DNA from: Gammaproteobacteria bacterium
GTDB lineage: Bacteria > Pseudomonadota > Gammaproteobacteria > SG8-11
Assembly (NCBI GenBank): GCA_016200445.1
Contig: JACQEQ010000015.1
Span: 1 to 7,392 of the forward strand
Direction: 5' to 3'
DNA length: 7,392 nt
Position numbers and translations under genes: made by a program. The notes beneath the pieces are model-generated. The model saw nothing but the letters and a program-made list of their open reading frames with translations. It searched no databases and was not told the DNA's origin. Shown here piece by piece: positions 1 to 7,196 of this stretch (position 1 is the stretch's first letter; each line of letters opens with the position of its first letter).

Positions 1-788
1 CGAAAATTACCGAACTCAAATACATTCCTGACTACTTCACCCACGGGGTGTGGCGCAACACCGACTTAGCCGATCAAGCGAGCCTCAGCGATAACACACT
101 CTACCGGCCACTGTTTTTGCTGACCCTCAATTTGGCGCATCACATGTGGGGTGCAAATCCGTTTGGTTTTCATGCGCTCAATCTATTGCTGCACGGTATC
201 AACACCGTGCTCATTTTCTACCTGCTTGCTGGACTCATTCCTGCTGGCGGCAAACTGACGGCCCTGTTGGGGGCGGCGCTTTTTGCTGTGCATCCTGCGC
301 ATGTGGAATCCATCGCCTGGGCGGCGGGAATAACAGACCCTTTGGTATCGCTGTTTTTGCTCAGCGCATTGCTGTTGTACCGGCACTACTCACGCACGCA
401 ACGACCGGTCTTCGCCTTTCTGGCGTTGACTGGCTATGCCGCCGGCCTGTTATCCAAGGAAGTTGCCGTGTTATTTCCGCTCTTGCTTGTGTTACACGAT
501 GGGCTGCAGCGGCAACTCCGCCCCTGGCGTTATTTTCCCTATCTTGCCGTGCTCGCGTGTTATTTGATGGCGCGCTCCGCTGCTCTGGGAAATGCTTTGG
601 ATTGGGCACGTTTTGACTTAACTCACTGGCCCGTGCTGCTGGAGTTCGTCAGCTGCTACATCCAGCTGCTGATCTTCCCCTGGCCGTTAAACTACTATTA
701 TGTCAAGCCCGAGGCCAATCTAGCGGCGATCAGCCTGGGGATACTTGCGTGCTTGGCAGCCGCAGGGTATCTATTACGCAACTTGCGG

Positions 789-791
789 TAA
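789..791 (+). other. In-frame nonsense codon (TAA) within the TPR membrane protein gene
   Basis: The frame reads LLRNLR, then TAA, then PELPPLLALAWIA without any frame change, and the sequence after it continues a membrane segment. A single C-to-T change from CAA (Gln) would explain it. The next in-frame initiator-type codon is TTG at 816, without an evident Shine-Dalgarno. Confidence 0.7.
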
Positions 792-1287
792 CCAGAGTTA
801 CCGCCGCTGCTTGCGTTGGCATGGATTGCACTCACCCTGCTACCTGCCCTGCCTATCGCGCTGCTGGACCAGGCCGGGTTCGCCACACGCGTTCTTTACT
901 TGCCATCGGCGGGCTTTGTCATGCTGATTGCCTGGTGGTACAGCAGGACCCGCTTTCGCGCGGCATTGGGCTGGGCCTCAGCCGGTTTGATAGTGATATT
1001 CAGCGTACTCAGTTTTGTAGAAACCGCCGATTGGCATGACAACATCATCTTTTACAAGCGCGCTGCAGAAACCAGCCCACGCGCACCGCAACCCTACGCA
1101 GGATTAGCGGAGGCTTACGAGCACAGCGGTGATTTTAGTCAGGCCATCGAGCTGAATTTAAAGGCGGCGTCCCTCGCCAGCAGCATTCCCGAACGCATGG
1201 ATTTCCTGGAAAAATCGGCGGAACTCGCAGGGCAACACGGAAATATCGAAAACAGCGAACGCTACTATCGCGAGATTTTGCAAACTT

Positions 1288-1291
1288 CCCC
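1288..1291 (+). other. Probable one-base deletion (C run) causing a frameshift in the TPR region
   Basis: Upstream, the frame reads YYREILQTSP, then turns into non-family sequence and stops at 1350-1352. Adding one C to the CCCC run restores QTSPAALFGLGNNALARG, a good TPR helix with leucine and glycine at the expected places. The restored frame then stays open to the TAA at 1493-1495. The exact shifted base could lie a few positions away. Confidence 0.7.
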
Positions 1292-1585
1292 GCAGCGCTC
1301 TTCGGCCTGGGAAACAACGCACTGGCACGCGGCAATAATGCATCGGCCTTGACATTTTATCAAAACGCTTACCAGACCGAGCCTGACAATCTTGCCGCCA
1401 GTTACAACCTGGCACTGATCTATCGCCGCCTGGGTGACACAGAACGGGCGCGCTATTTTGAAAACATCACCCGAAACTTGCAGACGACCCGTTAATCTTT
1501 TCCCTACTGTTTAATGTACAAGTCCGGAGTCACGAGGCTCACCTGGGAAATCAGCTTACAACGGCGCGACGCCTGCGAATGATTG

Positions 1586-2458
1586 TCACTGTCTAAACCT
1601 GCGCGCACTTTCCAGCACCCGGCAAATTTCCGCAGCACCCGACAAAATACGCGGCGTCGACCTTTGGATGGTGTCGGGCTCGACAAAATACAGTTGCTTA
1701 TTACGTACCGCTTGCAAGGAGGTCCAGCGTGCCCACTGACCGAGACCATGATCCTCGCTACTGGCCGAGCCGCTGGCGATGATCGCTGCCGGATCTGCCT
1801 TAAGAACCGACTCCATGCTGACCTCCGGAGCAAGCACCGGTAAGTCAGAAAACAGATTTTTTCCGCCGCACAATTCCAGCACCGCGCTGATCATGTGCGC
1901 GCCGTTCAGGGTTATTAACGGGCGATCCCAGATTTGATAAAACACCGTAACCAGCGGTTTAGCTGCGTAATTGGCGCGCAGCCGTTGCAGCTGGCGACGA
2001 AACTCCGTACTCGCCGCATCGGCCGAAGTTTTCGTACCGGCCAACTGACCCAGCCGTTCGAGGTTAGTTGCGATATCTTCCAAACGGCGCGGTTCGCTGA
2101 GAAACACCGGAATATTGAATTTAAGCAGGCGTTCGATTGCCGATGCCGGATTGCCGCTCTGCCATGCGACGATGAGATCCGGTTTCAGACTCAGCAGCGT
2201 TTCCAGATCCAGCGCATTGTAATCACCAACCATTGGCACCTGTTTCGCCTCGGGCGGGAAATCACTGTAACGCACCGCGCCAACCACGGCGTTACCGGCA
2301 CCGGCTGCGAACAACAATTCCGTCACGTGCGGCGCCAGGCTCACAATGCGCAGCGCAGGTTGTGCCAGTGTCACAGTGCGGCCGGCGTCGTCGACCACGC
2401 TGACTGCTGCGGTAGCCTGACTTGTTATTAACAGCACTATCAAGAACTGCCACTTCAT
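1586..2458 (-). CDS. btuF: Periplasmic cobalamin-binding protein (BtuF family)
   Basis: The 290-residue protein is a class III substrate-binding protein that delivers vitamin B12 to a BtuCD-type ABC importer. Residues 1-18 form a signal peptide ending in ATAA. The first lobe has RIVSLAPHVTELLFAAG (37-53), YSDFPPEAK (64-72) and LDLETLLSLKPDLIVAW (83-99), all close to the E. coli BtuF pattern. After a linker helix the second lobe has ELCGGKNLF (195-203), PEVSMESVLKADPAAI (211-226) and STPRI (267-271). Acidic residues such as E70 and E212/E216 could dock on BtuC, but that is inference. Its ATG overlaps the amiB stop codon (ATGA, 2455-2458), and no Shine-Dalgarno is visible upstream, so translation is probably coupled to amiB. 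No btuC, btuD or cobalamin riboswitch is seen in the window. Related folds bind haem or siderophores, but the motif match favours cobalamin. Confidence 0.88.
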   Translation of the reverse strand: MKWQFLIVLLITSQATAAVSVVDDAGRTVTLAQPALRIVSLAPHVTELLFAAGAGNAVVGAVRYSDFPPEAKQVPMVGDYNALDLETLLSLKPDLIVAWQSGNPASAIERLLKFNIPVFLSEPRRLEDIATNLERLGQLAGTKTSADAASTEFRRQLQRLRANYAAKPLVTVFYQIWDRPLITLNGAHMISAVLELCGGKNLFSDLPVLAPEVSMESVLKADPAAIIASGSASSEDHGLGQWARWTSLQAVRNKQLYFVEPDTIQRSTPRILSGAAEICRVLESARRFRQ

Positions 2459-3765
2459 AATTTTGGAATGCGTAAAATCTTTCCCGCTTCCAATGTTTCA
2501 CCCTGAATCTCGTTCAAATGGCGCAGTGCCGCTGGGCTAACCTGGTAGCGCTGCGCGATACCGGCCAGCGTCTCGCCGGGTTTGATGACATGTTTGATAT
2601 TGCCGGCTGAAAGCAGGGTGCCGGGCGGCGCGTGGTCCGCGAAATAACTGCGCATACCACGCATCACCGAATTAGCGATCAATTCTTGATACATTGGATC
2701 GCGCAGTTTGAATTCTTCATTGCGATTGGAAATAAATCCGGCCTCCACCAGCAATGAGGGAATGCCCAGCGATTTCAGCACCACGAAGCCCGCCTGTTCG
2801 ACCCGGCCTTTGTGCACGCTGCCGACCTTGCCCAGCTCGCCGAGCACGCGATCGCCCAAGTCCACACTTGCCTCGATAGTGCCTGACTGTGACAAATCGA
2901 GCAGCACCGACGCGAGCATGTCGTCTTTGTCTTCCAGGTTCACGCCGCCGATGGCGTCGGTCGCATTTTCACTGTCGGCCAGCCAACGTGCGGCTTCGCT
3001 GCTGGCACCCTTGGCCGACAAAGCGAACACCGACGCGCCACGCGCCGCCGGATTTTTGCGAAACGAATCGGCGTGGATCGACACGAACATGTCGGCACGC
3101 TGCGTCTGTGCTAGGCGCTTGCGGCCGCTGAGACTCACGAAATAATCGCCGTCGCGGATCATCAGCGCACGCATGCCGGGCTCGTGCTCGACTTTATCGC
3201 GCAGGCGTTGCGCAATCGCCAGCGCGACGTCTTTTTCCTGCGTACCGCTCGGGCCGATCGCACCCGGGTCTTCGCCGCCGTGCCCGGCGTCGATGGCAAC
3301 GATAACATCGCGCAACGGCTCGGCGGTGGTTGCTGCCGGAGCGCCTTTTAACGGCGTAGTTTTCGACTCGCTCGCCGCATCCTCGCGCAACAAGTCAACC
3401 ACCAGACGATGGCCATAACGCTCATTGGGCTTGAGTAGAAAGCTTTTTGGCCGCACGCGCGCCGTGAGATCGAACACCACCCGCAAGGTAGTCTGTTCGC
3501 GCAGTGCGTAGCGCACGTCGGAGAACACATTGTTGCTTACTTTCAGGCCTTCGAGACTGCCGCCGGTTTCTACATCCATAATGTCAATAACAACCCGCTC
3601 TGGGTCGTGCAATTGCGAAAGCTGGTGCACGACCGGCGCGGAAATATCGAACACTACGCGCGTGCTGTCGGGCGCCGACCAGGCACGCGCGCCGTCGATG
3701 CGCACGTTTTGCGCCGCAGCCACTGTGCTGACTAATATAGTTAACAGGAACCACCACTGCATCAT
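2455..3765 (-). CDS. amiB: N-acetylmuramoyl-L-alanine amidase, AmiB type (AMIN + Amidase_3 + LysM)
   Basis: This secreted zinc amidase cuts the bond between N-acetylmuramic acid and L-alanine in peptidoglycan and helps separate daughter cells. The start at 3765 gives 436 residues, MMQWWFLLTILVSTVAAA as signal peptide, and a GAGGA Shine-Dalgarno 7 bases upstream. An ATG at 3801 would add 12 hydrophilic residues and spoil the signal peptide. Domains are AMIN (about 21-126, septal targeting), Amidase_3 (about 154-376) and one C-terminal LysM (about 391-435, HVIKPGETLAGIAQRYQ). Predicted zinc ligands are H162 (DAGHGG), E177 (QEKDVAL) and H231 (SIHADSF), with catalytic E341 (LVEAGFISN). Residues about 258-308 (NATDAIGGV, then DDMLASVLLDLSQ) match the autoinhibitory helix region relieved by EnvC/NlpD-type LytM activators in this family. 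The gene follows tsaE by 37 bases and overlaps btuF. AmiC is the closest alternative name; the locus favours AmiB. Confidence 0.93.
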   Translation of the reverse strand: MMQWWFLLTILVSTVAAAQNVRIDGARAWSAPDSTRVVFDISAPVVHQLSQLHDPERVVIDIMDVETGGSLEGLKVSNNVFSDVRYALREQTTLRVVFDLTARVRPKSFLLKPNERYGHRLVVDLLREDAASESKTTPLKGAPAATTAEPLRDVIVAIDAGHGGEDPGAIGPSGTQEKDVALAIAQRLRDKVEHEPGMRALMIRDGDYFVSLSGRKRLAQTQRADMFVSIHADSFRKNPAARGASVFALSAKGASSEAARWLADSENATDAIGGVNLEDKDDMLASVLLDLSQSGTIEASVDLGDRVLGELGKVGSVHKGRVEQAGFVVLKSLGIPSLLVEAGFISNRNEEFKLRDPMYQELIANSVMRGMRSYFADHAPPGTLLSAGNIKHVIKPGETLAGIAQRYQVSPAALRHLNEIQGETLEAGKILRIPKL

Positions 3766-3772
3766 GACATTT

Positions 3773-3777
3773 TCCTC
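3773..3777 (-). promoter_or_regulatory. Ribosome binding site of amiB
   Basis: GAGGA lies on the minus strand seven bases before the ATG at 3765. It decides in favour of the MMQWW start over the longer in-frame ATG at 3801. It is the clearest Shine-Dalgarno in the four-gene run. Confidence 0.7.
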
Positions 3778-3802
3778 ACCACAGAAACGACACTCCCCCA
3801 TT

Positions 3803-4312
3803 TCATCGGGAAGGAATGCTCACTTCAGGAACGTCGGCAGCACCGGACGAATGATCCAATGCGTTCAGCACTTCTCGCCCCTTATCGGTTGCTGCGCGCA
3901 ACGTTATATGGCGCGCGGTCCCGACATAATCCAAATGCAGATCGACATCCGCTTGCGGCAACACGCCGCCACCGCGTTCCGGCCACTCGACCAACACAAA
4001 TGCACCGGGCGCGAAATAATCGCGCACGCCCAGCAATTCCAATTCTTCCGGATCGACGATGCGGTACAGATCAAAGTGATAGGCTGCGCCGCCCGCTAAT
4101 TCGTAGGGCTCCACGACTGTAAACGTCGGGCTCTTCACCTGACCGCTCACCCCCAGTGCGCGCAAGAAGCCGCGTACGAAGGTGGTTTTTCCCGCGCCTA
4201 AATCGCCGTGCAAATACAACGTGATGCCCTGGTTACAGGCCTGCGCGACACGCGCCGCGCAAGCGAGTGTCGCGGCTTCGTCGGGCAAGGCTAATTGAAA
4301 TGTATCGTTCAT
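3803..4312 (-). CDS. tsaE: tRNA threonylcarbamoyladenosine biosynthesis ATPase TsaE
   Basis: TsaE is the ATPase that works with TsaB and TsaD in the cytoplasm to make t6A at position 37 of ANN-decoding tRNAs. The 169-residue protein has a Walker A motif GDLGAGKT at 36-43, then VKSPTFTVVEPY (59-70), YHFDLYRI (78-85) with D81, EELELLGVRDYF (89-100) and LVEWPERG (107-114) with E109, all characteristic of the family. The ATG at 4312 overlaps the nnr stop codon (ATGA, 4309-4312), and the frame could extend upstream to 4423, but those extra residues do not look like TsaE. No strong Shine-Dalgarno precedes the ATG, so coupling to nnr is likely. Residues from about 146 form a short polar tail beyond the conserved domain. 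Confidence 0.95.
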   Translation of the reverse strand: MNDTFQLALPDEAATLACAARVAQACNQGITLYLHGDLGAGKTTFVRGFLRALGVSGQVKSPTFTVVEPYELAGGAAYHFDLYRIVDPEELELLGVRDYFAPGAFVLVEWPERGGGVLPQADVDLHLDYVGTARHITLRAATDKGREVLNALDHSSGAADVPEVSIPSR

Positions 4313-5787
4313 AGATTCACATGCCTGCGCAGGTGCGCGAGCACATCGCTGGCCAACAAACCGCGCTCGCCATCTTGGGCAGCGCGGTCGGCAGCCGTCG
4401 CATGCACCCACACACCCACGCACGCAGCATCGGTCAAGCTCAGGCCCTGCGCCAACAAGCTAGCGATCACGCCGGTCAACACGTCACCCATACCGCCACT
4501 GGCCATACCGGGATTTCCTGCGTCGCAGAGGTAAACAGAAGAGTCCGGCGTGGCCACCAAAGTTCCCGCCCCTTTCAACACCACAACGCCGCCGTATTTG
4601 GCTTGCAGTGCGTACGCAGCAGCGAAGCGATCGCGCTGCACCTGTGCGACTGTGTTATTCAGCAAGCGTGCCGCTTCGCCCGGATGCGGTGTGAGCACCC
4701 AGTGATCGCGCCGCAGCGGTTCGGCTGCGAGCAGATTCAGCGCGTCGGCGTCGATCACACACGGCAAATCGGAATCAAGGATTTGCCCGAACAATTCGCG
4801 TGCCCACGCGCTCTGTCCCAAGCCCGGACCAAGTGCTGCGACGGTGGCGCGTTCCAATACGCGGCGCACTTCCGCAGCAGTTGTCACGCCATGGCACATC
4901 AGCTCCGGTCGCGCCATGCTCAGCAGCGCCGCATGTTCAGGACGCGTTGCGACACTCACCAAACCGGCGCCGGCGCGCACGGCGGCTTCACCGGCGAGGC
5001 GCGCCGCGCCGCTCATGCCGTGGTCGCCACCGAGAATCGCGACGTGGCCGAAGTGCCCTTTGTGCGCGCTGCGCTGACGTGCTGGTAAACGGATCTGCGT
5101 CCAGGCATCCGCGATGCGCGTAGCACTCGGCAGCTCGCGCGCAAACACCGCCGCCGGAATTTGTAAATTATCGAAACTCAACACTCCGACGTGGCCGGGA
5201 CCGGCACCGGTGAACAAGCCTTGTTTCAACCCGATGAAGGTCACAGTCGCGCTGGCACGCACCGCATCGCCCCACACGTGCCCGGTGTCTGCATCTAATC
5301 CGGACGGCACATCCACAGCTAAAACTGGCAACCCGCTCGCGTTCAACGCGGCGATGGCCGCGCGCCACGCACCCGTCACTGTGCCGCGCAAACCGGTACC
5401 CAGCAACGCATCGACCCACACGTCGCACGCCGGTAGCGCGTTTGCATCCCACGCAATCACCGGCACACCGGCCGCTTCCAGGCGCTGCAACGCGGTCAGT
5501 GCATCACCGTGAATTTTGTCACGCTCCCCCACTTGCAGCACACTAACGCGCACCCCCGCCGCATACGCGAGGCGCGCGATCACAAAACCGTCGCCGCCGT
5601 TGTTGCCGGCGCCGCACAACACCCCAACGCTGCGCGCTGCGGGCCAGCGTGCGGTCAGTTGCGCAAAACACGCCGCCCCGGCGCGTTCCATCAAAGTCGC
5701 ACCGGGCAGTTTGAATTCTGCAATGGCGATACGATCCAAAGCGCGTACTTGCGCGGCACGATACAGGTTTACGGGCAGCTCGTTCAT
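4309..5787 (-). CDS. nnr: Bifunctional NAD(P)HX epimerase / ADP-dependent NAD(P)HX dehydratase
   Basis: This enzyme repairs hydrated NADH and NADPH: the N-terminal epimerase interconverts R and S forms, and the C-terminal dehydratase restores NAD(P)H using ADP. The 492-residue length fits the fused bacterial form (YjeF). The epimerase domain (about 12-215) has GAGNNGGDG at 59-67, DALLGTG at 126-132 and DVPSGLDADTG at 159-169. The dehydratase domain (about 228-485) has KGHFG at 243-247, GPGLG at 320-324, DADALN at 346-351, TPHPGE at 366-371, KGAGT at 405-409 and GNPGMASGGMGDVLTG at 424-439, with D435 as probable catalytic base. It is first in the minus-strand run, and its ATG is 20 bases from the divergent queG ATG. 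No Shine-Dalgarno is visible before the ATG. Confidence 0.96.
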   Translation of the reverse strand: MNELPVNLYRAAQVRALDRIAIAEFKLPGATLMERAGAACFAQLTARWPAARSVGVLCGAGNNGGDGFVIARLAYAAGVRVSVLQVGERDKIHGDALTALQRLEAAGVPVIAWDANALPACDVWVDALLGTGLRGTVTGAWRAAIAALNASGLPVLAVDVPSGLDADTGHVWGDAVRASATVTFIGLKQGLFTGAGPGHVGVLSFDNLQIPAAVFARELPSATRIADAWTQIRLPARQRSAHKGHFGHVAILGGDHGMSGAARLAGEAAVRAGAGLVSVATRPEHAALLSMARPELMCHGVTTAAEVRRVLERATVAALGPGLGQSAWARELFGQILDSDLPCVIDADALNLLAAEPLRRDHWVLTPHPGEAARLLNNTVAQVQRDRFAAAYALQAKYGGVVVLKGAGTLVATPDSSVYLCDAGNPGMASGGMGDVLTGVIASLLAQGLSLTDAACVGVWVHATAADRAAQDGERGLLASDVLAHLRRHVNL

Positions 5788-5823
5788 GAGGCGTTATCAT
5801 AGTCACTATGACTTCGATTACAA
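5788..5823. promoter_or_regulatory. Putative divergent promoter region between nnr and queG, with a symmetric -10 core
   Basis: Only 20 bases (5788-5807) separate the two divergent ATG codons. The plus strand reads TATCAT at 5795-5800, and the minus strand reads TATGAT at 5801-5796; both resemble -10 hexamers. For nnr, TTGTAA (minus, 5823-5818) lies 16 bases upstream as a possible -35 and would start transcription about 2 bases before the ATG. For queG the -10-like element would start transcription at about 5807, one base before the ATG, but no convincing -35 was found. TCATAG-TCA-CTATGA (5797-5811) is a perfect inverted repeat containing the queG start codon. Promoter assignments are by eye only. 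Confidence 0.4.
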
Positions 5824-6905
5824 ACGGCACTAATGCACATCCGCTGGATTACAGCGCACTTGCCAACCAAATTAAACGCTGGGGCCGCGAGTTGGGTTTT
5901 ACGCAGGTCGGCATTGCTGACACCGACCTTGCGGCGCACGAAACCCATCTGCTTAACTGGCTGCACGCGGATTTTCACGGTGAGATGGATTACATGGCGC
6001 GCCACGGTGTGAAACGCAGCCGCCCGGCGGATTTGCTACCGGGGACGTTGCGGGTGATTTCCGCACGCATGGATTATTGGCCAGAACCGAGTGTAGACGC
6101 ACACACGGTGCTGCATGATGCGCAGCTCGGCTACGTGTCGCGCTACGCATTGGGCCGCGACTATCACAGCGTAGTGCGTAAGCGTTTGCTGAAACTTGCG
6201 CAGCGCATCGAGCAGCACGCCGGACCGTTTGGCTATCGTGCATTCAGCGATAGCGCCCCGGTGCTGGAAAAAGCCTTGGCGGAAAAAGCCGGGCTGGGTT
6301 GGATCGGCAAGCATGCCAATTTATTGCAGGAAAAAACCGGCTCGTGGTTTTTTCTGGGCGAGCTGTACACCGACTTGCCGCTACCAGTCGACACACTACA
6401 TATCAACCACTGCGGCACCTGCCACGCCTGCATCAATGCCTGCCCTACCGGCGCCATCGTCGCACCGTACCGGGTGGATGCGCGCCGTTGCATTTCGTAT
6501 CTCACCATCGAATTGCGCGGCAGTATTCCGATCGCGTTCCGCAAGTTAATCGGCAACCGCATTTACGGCTGCGACGACTGCCAGCTGGCGTGCCCATGGA
6601 ATAAATTCGCGCAGGCCACCGCACAGACCGATTTCTTGCCGCGTCATCATCTGGACGCGGCACAACTGACGGAGTTGTTTGCCTGGAGTGAAGCGGAGTT
6701 TTTGAAATTCACAGAAGGTTCGGCGATCCGCCGCATCGGTTATGTCTGCTGGCTGCGCAATATTGCGGTGGCGTTGGGCAACGCGCCGACGACGAGCAAT
6801 GTAGTGGATGCACTACACGCGCGGGAACAGCATGCTTCGGAATTAGTACGCGAACACGTCGTCTGGGCGATGCAGCAACACTACTTAGCGCCGCCGAAAA
6901 AATAA
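5808..6905 (+). CDS. queG: Epoxyqueuosine reductase QueG (cobalamin-dependent iron-sulfur protein)
   Basis: QueG carries out the last step of queuosine synthesis, reducing epoxyqueuosine to queuosine at wobble position 34 of tRNAs with GUN anticodons. It uses cobalamin and two 4Fe-4S clusters. The 365-residue protein aligns well by eye with E. coli QueG: GEMDYMARHG (58-67), LLPGTLRVISARMDY (76-90), GYVSRYALGRDYH (108-120) and DSAPVLEKALAEKAGLGWIGKH (148-169), where D148 matches the proposed catalytic aspartate. Cluster cysteines are C202, C205, C208 and C212 (CGTCHACINACPTGAI), plus C228 (RRCISY), C255, C258 and C262 (CDDCQLACPW). The C-terminal part has FTEGSAIRRIGY (301-312) and LRNIAVALGNAP. 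The ATG at 5808 is the only plausible start and has no Shine-Dalgarno at normal spacing. The last 25 bases overlap a minus-strand small ORF. Confidence 0.96.
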   Translation: MTSITNGTNAHPLDYSALANQIKRWGRELGFTQVGIADTDLAAHETHLLNWLHADFHGEMDYMARHGVKRSRPADLLPGTLRVISARMDYWPEPSVDAHTVLHDAQLGYVSRYALGRDYHSVVRKRLLKLAQRIEQHAGPFGYRAFSDSAPVLEKALAEKAGLGWIGKHANLLQEKTGSWFFLGELYTDLPLPVDTLHINHCGTCHACINACPTGAIVAPYRVDARRCISYLTIELRGSIPIAFRKLIGNRIYGCDDCQLACPWNKFAQATAQTDFLPRHHLDAAQLTELFAWSEAEFLKFTEGSAIRRIGYVCWLRNIAVALGNAPTTSNVVDALHAREQHASELVREHVVWAMQQHYLAPPKK

Positions 6906-7048
6906 ATCAGTACCGGTACCGTTAACCACAACAACCCTTTCACCAGAAAAAAAACAAATCCGGCCACACCCAAACGCCGCAACCACATCGGGCAGGCGCC
7001 TTTGCGGGTCGCTGGTGCAAGTTGTTCGGAACGAGAAACGATAGCCAT
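6881..7048 (-). CDS. Small single-pass membrane protein (hypothetical, 55 aa)
   Basis: The ORF encodes 55 residues: a basic, polar N-terminus (MAIVSRSEQLAPATRKG), then MWLRRLGVAGFVFF, LVKGLLWLTVPVLIYF and FGGAK before TAG at 6881-6883. Residues 26-50 form one strongly hydrophobic segment behind a WLRR basic cluster, as in bacterial small inner-membrane proteins with a cytoplasmic N-terminus. An in-frame TAA four codons before the ATG bounds the frame. No good Shine-Dalgarno precedes ATG 7048; an internal ATG at 6988 (35 residues, MWLRRLG...) has AAAGG about 10 bases upstream and may be the true start. The ORF overlaps the queG 3' end by 25 bases, tail to tail, and contains an 8-T run (8 A on the plus strand at 6947-6954) within the hydrophobic part. 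Function is unknown. The sequence looks like real protein rather than a shadow frame, but homology is not verified. Confidence 0.55.
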   Translation of the reverse strand: MAIVSRSEQLAPATRKGACPMWLRRLGVAGFVFFLVKGLLWLTVPVLIYFFGGAK

Positions 7049-7196
7049 GATCTGAAGTTACGCAACAGTGGTTACTCAACTTATCGGGCCGCATGCCGCA
7101 CAGGTTGAGCCCCCACCACGCAATCAGTGATGCACTAGACAGAAAGCACGCCAGTGAACCGGGCAAGAAATTCGATCACCACCTCACTGGTTGTTT

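Larger units (their letters stand above)
1..1495 (+). pseudogene. Broken gene for a polytopic membrane protein with C-terminal TPR repeats (GT-C/TMTC-like), 5' truncated by window edge
   Basis: The reading frame is open from base 3, so the true start lies upstream of the window. The N-terminal part has many hydrophobic segments and motifs typical of TMTC/GT-C-type membrane proteins followed by TPRs: YRPLFLLTLNLAHHMWG, NPFGFHALNLLLHG, then FAVHPAHVESIAW. Roughly ten membrane segments run to about base 1020. TPR-like helices follow: AEAYEHSGDFSQAIEL, then LGNNALARG and YNLALIYRRLGD near the end. Two lesions break the frame: TAA at 789-791, with the same frame continuing in family-like sequence (PELPPLLALAWIALTLLP), and a -1 shift near 1288-1291. 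Correcting both gives one protein of about 497 codons ending at TAA 1493-1495. Such proteins are often suspected glycosyltransferases of cell-surface or protein substrates, but the catalytic N-terminal acidic motif is outside the window, so the activity is unknown. Alternatives are two sequencing errors, or separately translated fragments (to 791; from TTG 816 to 1352). Confidence 0.75.

Noticed and set aside
1496..1585. Shared terminator between the convergent TPR gene and btuF
   Set aside because: The only hairpin seen is GGCG-CGA-CGCC (1563-1573), a 4-bp stem with no T run on either side. No intrinsic terminator can be supported.
1934..2431. 165-codon open frame on the plus strand, antisense to btuF
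   Set aside because: It is a shadow of btuF; no motif, no ribosome binding site, and Cys/His/Arg-rich composition.
3766..3801. Longer amiB start at ATG 3801
   Set aside because: It would place 12 polar, Cys-containing residues before the signal peptide; the Shine-Dalgarno fits ATG 3765 instead.
4321..5088. 255-codon open frame on the plus strand, antisense to nnr
   Set aside because: It lies wholly inside nnr, whose motifs are complete; the translation is rich in His, Arg and Gln with no recognisable domain, as expected of a shadow frame in GC-rich DNA.
6910..6919. GTACCGGTAC palindrome just after the queG stop as a terminator
   Set aside because: The arms are only 5 bp without a loop and no T run follows on the plus strand; the bases also belong to the overlapping small ORF.
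6885..7166. 93-codon minus-strand open frame overlapping the small membrane protein
   Set aside because: It overlaps the 55-codon ORF in another frame; it has a TTG start and an arginine-, cysteine- and phenylalanine-rich translation without domain character. The 55-codon frame reads as a far better protein.
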